Positions 11,844 to 22,375 of a stretch of DNA of 64,000 nt are shown in pieces. Source of the DNA: Tipula vernalis (Eukaryota > Arthropoda > Insecta > Diptera > Tipulidae). The notes below the pieces were generated by a model. That model made no database searches and was not told the DNA's origin. It saw only the letters and a list, made by a program, of their open reading frames with translations. Each line of letters starts with the position of its first letter. Positions within the stretch are counted from its first letter, which is position 1. The stretch covers positions 131,233,241-131,297,240 of the forward strand of contig OY282559.1 in the NCBI GenBank assembly GCA_958295665.1. Direction: 5' to 3'. Position numbers and translations under genes: made by a program.

Positions 11844-13013
11844 CTACAGCCTCTTCTCCATCACAGTAACATCAGAGTAATTTCCTGATGAGAAGTCCTC
11901 TGAGAGCCTCTTTAAAGACTCCATGGACGTTGACATCTCCGTGTCCGTGAAGAGAGTTTCCGATTGGCTAACTACCTCCGCGCACGCAGATGAGCTATCA
12001 AGCACCGCGGTAGTTTCTGAAGATGACTTCGGAGCCTTCGGCTTGTCCGCGTGCTTCTTGTACACCTTGAGTGTGACTGCAATGAAACCATAGTTGATTC
12101 AACCGTTGGTTTTTTCCAGTGCAGTCAGTGACCCCCTGTTTAAGTTGATAACAGCTGACCTATAGTTAGCAATTGTCTCATCGAGCTTATCAACTTTCCA
12201 GTTGTGCGATGGCAACTCCGGGTTGCCAACCTGCAACAACTGGAGTATCACCTTTGGATCACTAGGTTTCAAAGGGATGTACACCCTAGCTCTGGTCTGC
12301 AGTGGATTTCCTCCCTATCAATCATAGCAAGGCTGGCTCCGGGCCATACCTCGCCAAGTCTACCTACTGCCTTCTTATAAAGCAGCAGGGACCTCTGATC
12401 TGCACAGCCAGTCAGTTTCACCTGATTCCTGTGCCAGCCCGCGTCCCGACAAGTCGGAGCAGGTCCTGGATTTTCCGACAGGACTTTTAGGTAGGTGGTG
12501 GCTAAGGCTCCTTCCACCTTCCCCCAATTGGCGGGCGTAATACTGCAATCCTCTTGGGATTTGTCAATAACTGCCATGCTGATCCTTGAGAACCTCGTTA
12601 AAAGGCCTCATATCGGTAGCATTGAGTTTTGTTCGCTTTGCGATCTTTGGACTTTTCTCCTGAAATCTATTTCTTTTAAGCTGTGAGCCAGCTGAAGGGC
12701 TTTCCGACTTTTTCTCGGTGACTGTTTTTGCCTACGTAAGCGTGGATTTGTCTTTACCCATTCTATCTTCTAACGAGATGTTATTTACCCAATCCAGGGC
12801 CCTCCAGGCCTTCCTTCTAGTATTATAGGTTGGTTTTGAGGAACCAGCTTCGTTCGTGCTTTGGTTCCCCTTTGTATTTGTATACTCAGATTTGGTGACC
12901 CGAGTGGAGGGACCAGCCTCCCGAGTCTCGTTGTTTACATTTTCCGGTTTTTTTAGAGAACCGGACTCTTTTTGTTGTTTTTTGTTATTATAAAGATCCG
13001 TAATTTTTCCCAC
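11844..13013 (-). pseudogene. LOA copy A ORF1 remnant
   Basis: ORF1 of these elements makes an RNA-binding, Gag-like protein. Three open pieces are visible: 13013-12732 (basic, serine-rich N-terminus), 12577-12269 and 12284-12099 (a DUF4780-like domain with SENPGPAPTCRDAGWHRNQV and a tryptophan-rich VWPGASLAMIDREEI block), and 12065-11844 (acidic, serine-rich C-terminus). They lie in different frames. The final stop is a few bases before the ORF2 start, the arrangement expected for the element. Confidence 0.65.
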
Positions 13014-13540
13014 GAGTAGCGGAGAAAGAAGTGTCCATCTGTGCAGAGATCCGCAGTACAGAAATAAGGCTACTTAATCCGGAGGACGCCAAGTATCCTG
13101 ATCCACCGTTAGCGACTCAGCTAGTTTTAAATCTGGGCTTCCAGTCTGGTCGATTATCGGCATGGTACGATTAACACCTTAACCAGGCCCAGCGATTTGT
13201 TTTAAGATGACTCCTTTAGCGCCGTGTTTTAGCCTAGAAGCCAGAGAATCAACAATCTGGTTACCAGCGGTCACCATGTGAAGGTAACACGAGTACTTGT
13301 GAATGTTGCAAGCTTGCCGCAAATGCTAACTTGAATCCTTCGAGCAACTTCCACCTGACTACTCTATTTTAAGAAAGTAATATATAATATAAATACAATT
13401 AATCCTGTTTTCAATTTCGATTTTCAGGAAGTCCCGCGAATCCTGTCCTCAGCCTTCCATCTTCACACATCTAGCGGATTTGTAGTTTTTTACAACTGTG
13501 TCGCCTTTTGCTAATGTTTAACTTTAACATAAACAACACT

Positions 13541-13810
13541 CTTGGTGACTACTTTGTTGAATATACTTTTGACTACTATTTTGACTACACTTTTGACTTA
13601 ATATGTGACTCTACTTTTGACTACACTTTTGACTAAACTTTTGACAACACTTGTAAATTCATTGTTGAAAACACTTTTGGTTGCACTTCTGACGACACTT
13701 TTAACTAAACTTTTGATTACACTTTTGAGTAACCCTTTTGTTACATTTATGACTGCACTTTTGACCAAACATTCTGTGACTACACTTGTAACTTCACTTT
13801 TGACTGCACT
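13541..13810. repeat. Degenerate minisatellite of TTTTGACTACACT-like units
   Basis: Units of about 12-15 bp built on ACTTTTGACTACA repeat imperfectly some 18 times. A long leucine- and threonine-rich plus-strand frame (13605-13931) is produced by the repeat and shows no protein features beyond it, so I do not call it a gene. Confidence 0.65.
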
Positions 13811-14584
13811 TGATCATTTTGAAAGAAAAAAGAAAACTTTTAGTATGTCCGTCTCATTTTTGTGTGTGTACAAAATGTATTTGCACTTCTCTTCGTGTTT
13901 CTATTCTTTTGGAATTGAACGAAAAGGATGAATGTAAATCAACTATAATTTGTTAAAAAATGTTTATATTTATTTACGATAGATGGTGTTACTTGAATCA
14001 TTTTTTTATTATTTTGAGTCCATGATAAAATATTGCAGACACATTCAATATTGGATTCTATAACAAAAAATCTTCGTCCATCTGATTCTTGTCTGTGTTA
14101 TAATGCTCTGCGCTGGACTGGGCTGAAAAAAGATATTTTTGTTTTCGAAATCTAAATATAGGTAGTTCATAATACCAGAATTTTTTTTTTTCATTTTTGA
14201 CAGTATTTAAATCGCCCCCCCCCCCATCTCTTGGACCCTAAAATTCAAAAATTTTTGTTTTTTTTCTCGGCAGTGCTTAATCATTGCGCAAAATGTGCCT
14301 AATCATATATTTGACATGACATGTTTGATAGTATTAAAGTACCTTGCAACAACATCCGGTGATCGGAGTCACAGTTCTGCACTAGAGCAGTACTGTCCCT
14401 TATCCTTAAACGAAGGTGAATTAACACATTTTTAAACAGCTTGTGTGTGACAAGGAAAAAATTCTCGTTTTTCTCGCTCAATATTAGCTGTTAATCTTTT
14501 TCATTTATATTCATGGTAATTGGCGGCTCAGTTACGGGAAATACCTACCAAGGAATCATATCTATGTAACTTGATGCTTTAAAA
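13811..14584. other. AT-rich DNA, no gene seen
   Basis: Includes a poly(C) run at about 14214-14225 and several A/T homopolymers. No protein or RNA similarity was recognised. Confidence 0.5.
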
Positions 14585-15464
14585 TTTATTTAAGTCACTT
14601 TAAAGAAATGGACGCTGTCTGTAATCATCACAAGTAGGAAATTTTCTTGGGGTGTAAGGTAAGCGTTGATTGAAAACATTTTGTTAATTATTTCTTTGAT
14701 ATCATTACAGAAAGTTGAATCATCTTCCTTAAATGTTGGCACATTGGATTCTGTTTTATTTGAAATCACATGGTTTAATACACTTTGACTACGAAGTGTG
14801 CAAGAGTTCGAAAAGAATTTGATGGTTCGGTAGTCGCCACATAAAGTCTCAACAGCCGGTTGGCAGTTGTTAGCCGTCTAGCTTGAGATAATTTACCTGA
14901 ATTGCTGATCGGAATTCAAATATTTAAAATTTTTATTCGGTAATACACGTTGAACAGGTTTAAATTTTACCACAGGCTTTTTCTCACTTTTACTCAGCTT
15001 TGCCCCTATGAGCCCAGAAAATGGTTATGGACTTTTAGTGTGATCATACAATTTTTACACTAAATACCGTAACAAACCCCCTTGCCATCCAGAGTTGATA
15101 CTGGTCGAATTAACTGGAGTTTCAACTGCCACGTATCCAAAAATATTTGATTTCCGGTTCTTCCACTAGTGAAACCTCGCTACGTCCCTCCACCTGCATC
15201 AAAATAAAGCCATCAAAATAAAGACCTCTGATTGAAAAAGCTGATGTATCTTTAAGTTATATAGTATCTTAATTTAAAAATTATTTAATGAACCTCCAGT
15301 AAGTGGTTTTGCCTATAATTGTCTTCTGTGTTTTGGTATTTTTCATCTGATTTTGATTTTGCCGACAACATATTTTGGATCAAGTGCCAAAACCAGCTTG
15401 GAATCTTCAAGAGCAGCTGTTAAATTCTTGGCAACCGTTCGATTTGAAGCAGTGAGGATATTCT
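14585..15464 (-). pseudogene. Unidentified coding remnant, possibly multi-exon
   Basis: I do not recognise the protein. On the minus strand several open stretches have a protein-like composition: NILTASNRTVAKNLTAALED (about 15464-15342, ending at a stop), VEGRSEVSLVEEPEIKYF (near 15200, just after a CAG that could be a splice acceptor), INSGWQGGLLRYLV (near 15095), KKPVVKFKPVQRVLPNKNF (near 14990, ending at CAG/GTAAAT, a good donor), and about 90 codons from NCQPAVETLCGDYRT to HFFKV (about 14868-14590). The gap between the last two is too short for an intron. It looks like a decayed host gene fragment with damaged introns. It may alternatively be chance. Confidence 0.35.
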
Positions 15465-15738
15465 CATTTGGTTAGAAGATTTTTTTCTCTCGTTTTATTT
15501 TATTTTTTCAAATTTACATTATTGTTACGTTTTTGCCTTGTCAATTAAGGTTCGTATCACTGGATTGTGAATAATACAAAATCAATTTAATTTATCTCCA
15601 ACGAATTTATTTATGTCACACAAAAATTATAATAACACTATTTACTAACGATAATTCACATAATCACTTTATATAAATCATCCTCAAATTTTACTATACA
15701 CTTATAATTTTTATTTCCACAAAAACACTTTTTAATTC

Positions 15739-15751
15739 ACTTTTTAATTCC
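15739..15751. repeat. Left target-site duplication of the jockey element
   Basis: ACTTTTTAATTCC here is identical to 22363-22375 after the poly(A) tail. A very similar copy one unit upstream (15726-15738) is native to the site. Confidence 0.85.
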
Positions 15752-15922
15752 GGGTGTTGGGGGTGCGCTTCAATAGGGTAGGAGTTGACCGTTTATAGCC
15801 ACGACTTTCGTGAACTATATTCCAGCTCTGCAACTATGTAGAGGCCACCAAATGTGTCTAGTATACCTCCTCGTGGTGACACCCGGGCAACGATTTTAAA
15901 ATCGGCTAAATACTAGAGGCGA

Positions 15923-17581
15923 GTGGATTACATTATAAATATACAATATGCAATGAATAAAACAGAAGGAAAAAATACCCCAGGTGGTAAACCAATAGAA
16001 ATATTGGGCAATCCACTCTCTGATGAGACTGGCCCTAAGGATTCTGGGGAGGGCCGATCCTTGCATACACAAAAAAACAAAAATATGGAAATAGTAAACA
16101 GCCCGTTCCACAAAGGAGGAAACGTTGCTAGATCTCCTGAGAAAACTTTTAATTTCTCATCTGAAAATTTTAACATGGAACGATTCCAAAATAATAAGGG
16201 CGCAACAGCAGCACCCCAACAAGCAAGTATAACAACCTCATATAACTATGGTGAAACATCTATTCTTGAAAGTGATACTTCAGAAAAAGAGCTAACGTTA
16301 TACAAACAATGGCAAAAAGTAACTGATGAGAAAAATCAGCAAAGCATTATTATTCTCAATTTACAACAACAAATTGACGAACTAAAAAAAGAAATGATGC
16401 AATTAAAGCAGAACGAAACTCAAGCTAAGCCATCAATGAAGCAGAACCAGAATACCGAACTTAACGCCAACAATGTTAAATGTCCAACCGAATCATCAAT
16501 AATACAGAAACAAAACACCAATTTTTATGTTAATAAAAACGTTGAATATCAAACCGATGAGGAAGACTTAGCTAAAGAAACAGAATGGATTCGTGCTAAG
16601 TCTATAAAAAGTAAAAAGAGAAGGTTAAATAATACACCGTCACCACCACAAAAACCACAAACTCTGGATCAAAACACTCAGCCTCAAAAGGTTGAGACAA
16701 ATATCAAAACAGATAAAAAAACACCTCCCCCACCACCGATCATAGTAGATGATGTTAAAAATTATCACGTTTTCTATGATATAATTAAGGCGAGTGTTTC
16801 AGAAGAATCATTCATCACTAAATTGATGAATCAAAATAAAATAAGCATCAACGTAAATAGCGTCGATGCATATAGAAACGTAGTGAAAACTTTGAACGAA
16901 GGCTCATTTATCTTTCACACGTATGAAAATAAACAAGAAAGGCCAATCAGAGTTATGGCAAGGAACTTACATCATACATGTAGCCCAGAACGAATTAAAG
17001 AAGAATTATCATCGAAAGAATTTAAAATAATCAGCGTAATGAACAAAGTTAGCTGGAGAAATAAAAAGAAGCTAGACATGTTTGTACTAACATTCAGTTG
17101 TGACGAAAATATAACCAAAATATATAAGATCACTAGTTTATTGGGTTGCAAAGTGGAAATTCAACCACTTAGAAAGTCTAAACTAGTTCCGCAATGCCAA
17201 AAGTGTCAGGCATATGGACATACGCAAAGATATTGTGGCAAACTTCCAAGGTGTGTTAAATGTGCCGGACACCACCTAACTGGAAAATGCGACAATCCAC
17301 AAGCTAAACTTAAATGTGTACACTGTGGACAAGGTCATCCTGCTAACTATCGAGGATGTATTGTTGCAAAGGAAATTCAGAAAATGAAAAACCAAAGGAT
17401 GAATAAAACTCAAATGTATGGCCAGTCAAATCGATATGAAAGGCATGCAAAACAAGACAATGGGCAACCATTTGGCCGCCAACTAAGAACTGAAGGTGTT
17501 ACATATGCTGAAGTAACAAGCAGTGTTGTGCAATTTCGCGTAAAAAATAATTTTTTACATACATTACGTAAAAAATTGTAA
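15923..17581 (+). CDS. Jockey ORF1, Gag-like nucleic-acid-binding protein (interrupted)
   Basis: ORF1 proteins bind element RNA and form the ribonucleoprotein. The N-terminal 280 residues are polar, with a coiled-coil-like stretch near residues 125-170 (LYKQWQKVTDEKNQQS onward) and a proline-rich patch (TPPPPPIIV). A PRE_C2HC-like region follows (from FIFHTYENKQERPIRVM), then three CCHC-type zinc knuckles (CQKCQAYGHTQRYC, CVKCAGHHLTGKC, CVHCGQGHPANYRGC) at about 17194-17350. True ORF1 sequence stops at 17520, where a hAT element is inserted; the last 20 codons of this frame come from the transposon. ORF1 sequence resumes at 19339. Confidence 0.85.
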   Translation: MDYIINIQYAMNKTEGKNTPGGKPIEILGNPLSDETGPKDSGEGRSLHTQKNKNMEIVNSPFHKGGNVARSPEKTFNFSSENFNMERFQNNKGATAAPQQASITTSYNYGETSILESDTSEKELTLYKQWQKVTDEKNQQSIIILNLQQQIDELKKEMMQLKQNETQAKPSMKQNQNTELNANNVKCPTESSIIQKQNTNFYVNKNVEYQTDEEDLAKETEWIRAKSIKSKKRRLNNTPSPPQKPQTLDQNTQPQKVETNIKTDKKTPPPPPIIVDDVKNYHVFYDIIKASVSEESFITKLMNQNKISINVNSVDAYRNVVKTLNEGSFIFHTYENKQERPIRVMARNLHHTCSPERIKEELSSKEFKIISVMNKVSWRNKKKLDMFVLTFSCDENITKIYKITSLLGCKVEIQPLRKSKLVPQCQKCQAYGHTQRYCGKLPRCVKCAGHHLTGKCDNPQAKLKCVHCGQGHPANYRGCIVAKEIQKMKNQRMNKTQMYGQSNRYERHAKQDNGQPFGRQLRTEGVTYAEVTSSVVQFRVKNNFLHTLRKKL

Positions 17582-19330
17582 AATACGGTAAAAATTGTAA
17601 TTAATGTAAAATATTGTAATAAATGTAAAAAATATTAAAAGTGATGCCATCTAAAAGAATTAAGAAATACTAGTACCACTCACATACTCAAACCACTTTT
17701 ATTACCTATTTATAAAAAATATTAACATTATTTCTCAATAATTAACCCTTAATATTTTAAATACACACCTGGATGTACAAACAAAATAGCAAAAAATTTT
17801 CGAAATTAAATGTCACAACAATAAACAAAAATTTAATGAAACGCAGTGTAGTTAATTAGTTTGTTTATTTAAAAATAAGTGAAAAATACGCCAATGAACC
17901 TGGTTGGGAATTATTAAATTGTAGCAAATTCACGGATGATAGTATTATCGCTGTAAAGGTGCTGTTAACCTTTTATTACATAAGTTGATTGAAGGTCGCA
18001 AGATCAGCTGTTGATTTTAGATAAGTACAAGTTATATGGAGTATTAAATTAAGAATTAATTCTTTGTGTTTTATTTATCTGTTTTAGGAATCGGATTGCG
18101 GCCCATCCATCAGTTGTAACAATAAGGGTTTCTGTGCATTAATCGTATGTCGAACTCCAGATTTTCAACTAAACAGTTTAACGACAACGTTTCTTAACCG
18201 ATTGAAGTGAAATTTAGTATGCAAATTTATATTGGCCTACAAATAGCATGTACCGAATTTCAATATTATAACGTATCCCGTTCCGATTATACGGCTGTCT
18301 ATATATTCCCGTAGTGTTTAGCATGAAAAAACGTTTCTTCTACAACTTCCCGCGTTTCTTAACCGATTGAAGTGAAATTTAGTATGCAAGTTTATATTGG
18401 CCCACAAATAGCGGGTACCGAATAACAATATTATAACGTATCCCGTTCCGATTATACGGCTGTCTATATATTCCCGTAGTGTTTAGTATGAGAAAATAAA
18501 CGTTTCTTCTACAACTTCCCGTGTTTCTTAACCGATGAAATTCGGTACACGCTATTTATGACCGAATTAGTTTGTGCGATTGCTTTCAAAGAACCGTACT
18601 AAAAACCAACTGGTTACCACAGTTATGATTGCATTTCGCTGCCCCTGCCATGATATTATTGTAACAAAGTTGAGCCTTGATAAAGAATGATGCGTGATCC
18701 AATTAAATTACTTATCGTTTTCGAGAACGTAGCTATTAGAATACCAATTGCAAAATGGTGGCCATATATTTATAGGCATTAGGAATCGATTACTAGTTTT
18801 AATATTTTACAAAATAAATTCTTTTGACAGTCTAACATAATTGCGGTGGTGAAAGTTAAAAGTAAAACATACACAGTCAAATTTTATAAATCAAATAGTA
18901 TGATACCTACATGTGAGATGGCGCAGAATAAATTATAATTATTTGAACCATGTATGTAAATAGAGAAATTATTTTTTTAATAACATTTTCGAATAGATAC
19001 AATTTTAATACATAAAAAACAGAATAAATTATTCCGTTTTATGTTAAATAAAATACGTTTGGTCAGCATATTTTAAACATTTTATTTAAAACACATAGTA
19101 CAATCTACATTAAAATTAATTTCAATAGATAGAGCTGTGAAATGGTTGTAATATAGACATAAAATTTTTTAATTCTGCTCTTTTCATTTAAATGTCACAT
19201 TTCGCACAGATGTCGCTAATTATTTACAATTTTTTACTTTGTAACGTAAAAAATTTCAGGTAAAAAATACAATTATTTACACGTAAATAATAGTGTAAAT
19301 TACGCAATGTAATTTACGTGCACAACACTG
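17521..19330. mobile_element. Non-autonomous hAT-type DNA transposon in jockey ORF1
   Basis: Perfect 12-bp terminal inverted repeats (CAGTGTTGTGCA at the left, its complement at the right) are flanked by an exact 8-bp duplication GTAACAAG at 17513-17520 and 19331-19338, the hallmark of hAT transposition. Subterminal regions are rich in TTACGTAAA-like motifs. No transposase frame is present in 1,810 bp, so it depends on an enzyme supplied elsewhere. Insertion plus duplicated target is 1,818 bp, a multiple of three, so the ORF1 frame is the same on both sides. Confidence 0.92.
18188..18530. repeat. Tandem 165-169 bp repeat inside the hAT element
   Basis: The block opening CGTTTCTTAACCGATTGAAG is followed by TATATTGGCC, ACGTATCCCGTTCCGATTAT and TTCCCGTAGTGTTTAG. 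It occurs twice in full, with a third start at about 18523. It is internal to the transposon and has no coding capacity. Confidence 0.8.
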
Positions 19331-19338
19331 GTAACAAG

Positions 19339-19492
19339 TGGCGTAGTCAATAAACCCCAGCAAAAATCTAAAGATGTAGACATCAGTCAAACATTACAAG
19401 ATATTCTCATGAAATTAACAAAATTTGATGAGAGGCTACAAAAATTGGAAGATAGAGCATTGGGAGCTAGACCCAAATCAACACAAAAATGA
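19339..19492 (+). CDS. C-terminal end of jockey ORF1 after the hAT insertion
   Basis: The same frame as the upstream ORF1 part resumes with VVNKPQQKSKDVDISQT and a short helical stretch (ILMKLTKFDERLQKLEDRA), ending at TGA 19490-19492. That stop overlaps the ORF2 start as ATGA (ATG at 19489), an arrangement consistent with coupled reinitiation of ORF2 translation. Confidence 0.75.
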
Positions 19493-20715
19493 ACAACACA
19501 ATGAAAATCATGTCATGGAATGCTAATGGTTTGCTCCGGCATCAGCAAGAACTACAAGCAGTCCTCGACATTGAGAATATAGATGTGTGTCTTATTTCGG
19601 AAACACATTTTACTAAGCAATCCTACATAACATTTAAAGGCTATTGCATATATCACACTATTCATCCAGATAATTCAGCCAGAGGAGGAAGTGCAGTCAT
19701 CATTAAAAAAAATATCCAACATTTTGAAGAAGCAAAGTACGGAAAAGAAGAAATTCAGGCCACAGTGGTTTATATAAAAACGGAAAACTTTCCTATTGTT
19801 GTGGCAGGATTATACTGTCCACCAAGACATTCAATTAAAAGCAAACAATACTCAGAGTTCTTTAAGCGTCTGGGAAAAAGGTTCATAATAGGTGGTGACT
19901 TCAATGCGAAGAATACTCACTGGGGTTCTAGATTAACTACCACTAAAGGAAAAGAATTATTGATTGCCATCAAAGAAAATGGATGTGAATCCATTTCAAC
20001 AGGTAAACCAACATATTGGCCAACTGACCCAGGGAAAATACCTGACCTGATCGATTTTTTTATAACCAAAAATATTTCTAATAATTTTATGAAAGTTGAA
20101 GAAAGCCAAGATATGAGCTCAGATCATTCTCCAATAGTCCTAACTCTAAGCGAGTATATCATCCAAAAAGGGAATAATCCAGTATTAAACAACAAATATA
20201 CGAACTGGGAAAGTTTCAAAGTACACCTGGAACAAAGAATACTTTTGAAAGTTCCTTTAAAAACTATGGATCAACTGGACATAGAAGTAGAAAAGTTCAT
20301 TACAGATATTCAACAATCAGCATGGGAAAATACTCCAGAAATCAAATCAAGGCTAAAAGGAAATAACTATCCAATAGAAATTAGCAATCTCCTTAGGGAT
20401 AAACGCAAATCCAGAAAAAAATGGCACCAAACTAGAGCTCCACAGGACAAAAAAAGACTAAATAATCTTACTCAACAATTAACAAGAGAAATTCAGAAAT
20501 TAAAAAATGAGTCAGTTAATTTCTACTTAAGTAAGTTAACGAATGATAGTAATACGGATTATTCGCTTTGGAAAGCAACTAAAACTCAGAAAAGGCCAAT
20601 AATGCCGATCCATCCTATCAGGAAAATGGATGGAACATGGGCAAGGAAAAACAAAGAAAAAGCTGAAGGTTTTGCTAATCATCTTGAAAATATATTTCAA
20701 CCTCATGAATGTTAA
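19489..20715 (+). CDS. Jockey ORF2 part 1: AP-type endonuclease
   Basis: This 408-codon stretch holds the APE-like endonuclease that nicks target DNA. Visible catalytic elements are SWNANG (N11), the glutamate of LISETHF (E38), GGDFNAKNTHWGS (D137, N139), PDLIDFF and the C-terminal SSDHSPI (D212, H213). A basic linker follows (LLRDKRKSRKKWHQT and LTREIQKLKNE). The frame ends at TAA 20713-20715 but continues in the same frame for another 473 codons of RT, so this is one nonsense codon within a single ORF2 rather than a real protein end. Confidence 0.88.
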   Translation: MNNTMKIMSWNANGLLRHQQELQAVLDIENIDVCLISETHFTKQSYITFKGYCIYHTIHPDNSARGGSAVIIKKNIQHFEEAKYGKEEIQATVVYIKTENFPIVVAGLYCPPRHSIKSKQYSEFFKRLGKRFIIGGDFNAKNTHWGSRLTTTKGKELLIAIKENGCESISTGKPTYWPTDPGKIPDLIDFFITKNISNNFMKVEESQDMSSDHSPIVLTLSEYIIQKGNNPVLNNKYTNWESFKVHLEQRILLKVPLKTMDQLDIEVEKFITDIQQSAWENTPEIKSRLKGNNYPIEISNLLRDKRKSRKKWHQTRAPQDKKRLNNLTQQLTREIQKLKNESVNFYLSKLTNDSNTDYSLWKATKTQKRPIMPIHPIRKMDGTWARKNKEKAEGFANHLENIFQPHEC

Positions 20716-22149
20716 TTACGAGAAATAGTGGATGAAAACATAACACAAATTCTCGAAGATGTCACCCCTACATCGACTACTGAAGTAGCAAATGAAATTA
20801 AAAACAATTTAAACTTAAAGAAAGCACCAGGGTTTGACCTGATTACCGGAGAAATAATAAAGCAGCTACCGGGAAAAGCTACGGTAAAGTTAACTAATAT
20901 CATAAACGCCGCATTTAGGTTAAAATATGTACCCAAACTTTGGAAAGTGGCTGAAGTCATCATGATTCCCAAACCAGGAAAACCGCCACATCTAATAACA
21001 TCATATAGGCCTATATCGTTGTTGCCGATAATGTCCAAACTCTTTGAAAAGCTACTATTAAAAAGGCTTAAACTAATAACTGAAAAAAATAATCTAATTC
21101 CGAATCACGAATTTGGTTTTCGCAGTGAGTACTCAACTATCGATCAAGTGCATAGAATAACCAATATTATTGAGAAGACTTTAGAAGAGAAAAAAGTTTG
21201 TTCAGCAGTATTCCTTGATGTAGCGCAGGCCTTTGATAAAGTTTGGCACGAAGGATTAATCTACAAACTCAAATTAATCCTACCGAAACAGTACAGCATA
21301 TTACTGGAATCATATATAACGGAAAGATATTTCAGGCTTAAGCAAGAAGATGAATATTCAGAGCTTAAGGGAATAAAAGCAGGAGTTCCACAAGGAAGTG
21401 TACTTGGGCCACTTCTGTATTTACCATACACCCGAGATGTCCCAATCCCACAAAACAACATGATAGCCACTTTCGCCGATGACACAGCTATCTTGGCAGT
21501 AGGTGACAACAACTCAGATACAGCAGAGCAATTACAAAACGCCATAGAGCAAGTACACAATTGGACAAAAAAATGGCGCATAAAACTAAATGAAACTAAA
21601 TCTGTACATGTTGACTTTACGAACAAGAGATTAGTTCATAAACCAGTATATTTAAATAATCAAGAAATACCACATGCAAACACTGCCAAATATCTTGGTA
21701 TGACGTTAGACGCTAAACTTCGCTGGAAAGCTCATGTAAAAAAGAAAAGAGGCGAGTTGGAATTAAAATACAAAAAAATGTATTGGTTACTGGGAAGAAA
21801 CTCTCATTTATCAATCCTTAATAAACTTCTGCTTTATAAGCAAATATTGAAGCCTGTTTGGACTTATGGTATACAGCTGTGGGGGTGTACCAAGCAGAGC
21901 AACATGGATATTATCCACCGATTCCAAAACAAAGTGCTAAGAAGCATCGTCAACGCACCATGGTTTGTCAGAAATAGCGACATCCACAAAGATCTGGGCA
22001 TAGAACTCATCAAAACCGAAATTATGAAATTTGCTAGAAGTCATGAACAACGGCTACTTCACCATGTCAACATAGAGGCCAACCAGCTACTGGATAATAC
22101 GGATTTAGTTAGAAGGCTCAAAAGAGTAAAGCCTTTTGAGTTAGTGTAA
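20716..22149 (+). CDS. Jockey ORF2 part 2: reverse transcriptase
   Basis: It continues ORF2 in frame after the TAA. RT motifs are in order: LKKAPGFDLITGEIIKQLP, SYRPISLLPIMSKLFEKLL, FGFRSEYSTIDQVHRI, VFLDVAQAFDKVWH (first catalytic aspartate), AGVPQGSVLGPLLY, and ATFADDTAILAV with the catalytic Asp pair at 21478-21483. The thumb and C-terminal region (TAKYLGMTLDAKLRW, LKPVWTYGIQLWGC) are intact up to TAA 22147-22149. There is no RNase H domain, as is usual for the jockey clade. All catalytic residues are present, so the TAA at 20713 is the only obvious defect. Confidence 0.9.
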   Translation, partial: LREIVDENITQILEDVTPTSTTEVANEIKNNLNLKKAPGFDLITGEIIKQLPGKATVKLTNIINAAFRLKYVPKLWKVAEVIMIPKPGKPPHLITSYRPISLLPIMSKLFEKLLLKRLKLITEKNNLIPNHEFGFRSEYSTIDQVHRITNIIEKTLEEKKVCSAVFLDVAQAFDKVWHEGLIYKLKLILPKQYSILLESYITERYFRLKQEDEYSELKGIKAGVPQGSVLGPLLYLPYTRDVPIPQNNMIATFADDTAILAVGDNNSDTAEQLQNAIEQVHNWTKKWRIKLNETKSVHVDFTNKRLVHKPVYLNNQEIPHANTAKYLGMTLDAKLRWKAHVKKKRGELELKYKKMYWLLGRNSHLSILNKLLLYKQILKPVWTYGIQLWGCTKQSNMDIIHRFQNKVLRSIVNAPWFVRNSDIHKDLGIELIKTEIMKFARSHEQRLLHHVNIEANQLLDNTDLVRRLKRVKPFELV

Positions 22150-22362
22150 ATCAGTTAAAATAAATCTTTATCTAGCGCACGACAAAAGCGCGATCAAATC
22201 ATAAATATCAAAACTAAGGAGTACATCGATGGATGAACCCTTAAATTTCAGTAAAATGTAGTAATTTAAGTTAGAATAAAATTGCTTATTAGTCTTAGAC
22301 TAGATTGTAATTAAAAAAGAAATAATAAAACAGAATTATTTTCAAAAAAAAAAAAAAAAAAA

Positions 22363-22375
22363 ACTTTTTAATTCC
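22363..22375. repeat. Right target-site duplication of the jockey element
   Basis: ACTTTTTAATTCC directly after the poly(A), identical to 15739-15751. The first A could equally belong to the tail. Confidence 0.85.

Larger units (their letters stand above)
9895..13265 (-). mobile_element. LOA-type non-LTR retrotransposon copy A, 3'-truncated
   Basis: A minus-strand element with a 5' UTR (about 13020-13265), ORF1 and ORF2 (AP endonuclease plus RT), homologous to three other copies in this window (B, C, D). It stops at 9895 inside the RT C-terminal region, so the RNase H domain and the repeat tail are missing. An internal deletion near 10190 removes the RT catalytic region. Loss of the 3' end is unusual for target-primed retrotransposition and points to later breakage. 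I assign LOA type because the better-preserved copy C has RT followed by RNase H. Confidence 0.75.
15752..22362 (+). mobile_element. Near-complete jockey-type non-LTR retrotransposon
   Basis: The element starts with GGGTGTTGGGGGTGCGC, carries ORF1 (zinc-knuckle Gag-like) and ORF2 (AP endonuclease, RT), and ends in a 19-20 nt poly(A) at 22344-22363. Identical 13-bp duplications lie on both sides, which is direct evidence of target-primed insertion. Without the nested hAT element and its duplication its length is about 4.8 kb. ORF1 would be fully open apart from that insertion, and ORF2 carries one in-frame TAA. The insertion is therefore young compared with the other non-LTR copies here. Confidence 0.9.

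Noticed and set aside
13605..13931. Leucine-rich 108-codon frame
   Set aside because: It is generated by the TTTTGACTACACT minisatellite and lacks any conserved protein features.
20713..20715. Programmed stop readthrough separating endonuclease and RT
   Set aside because: Jockey-type ORF2 is normally one frame, and no readthrough context or downstream structure was evident. A simple nonsense mutation is more likely.
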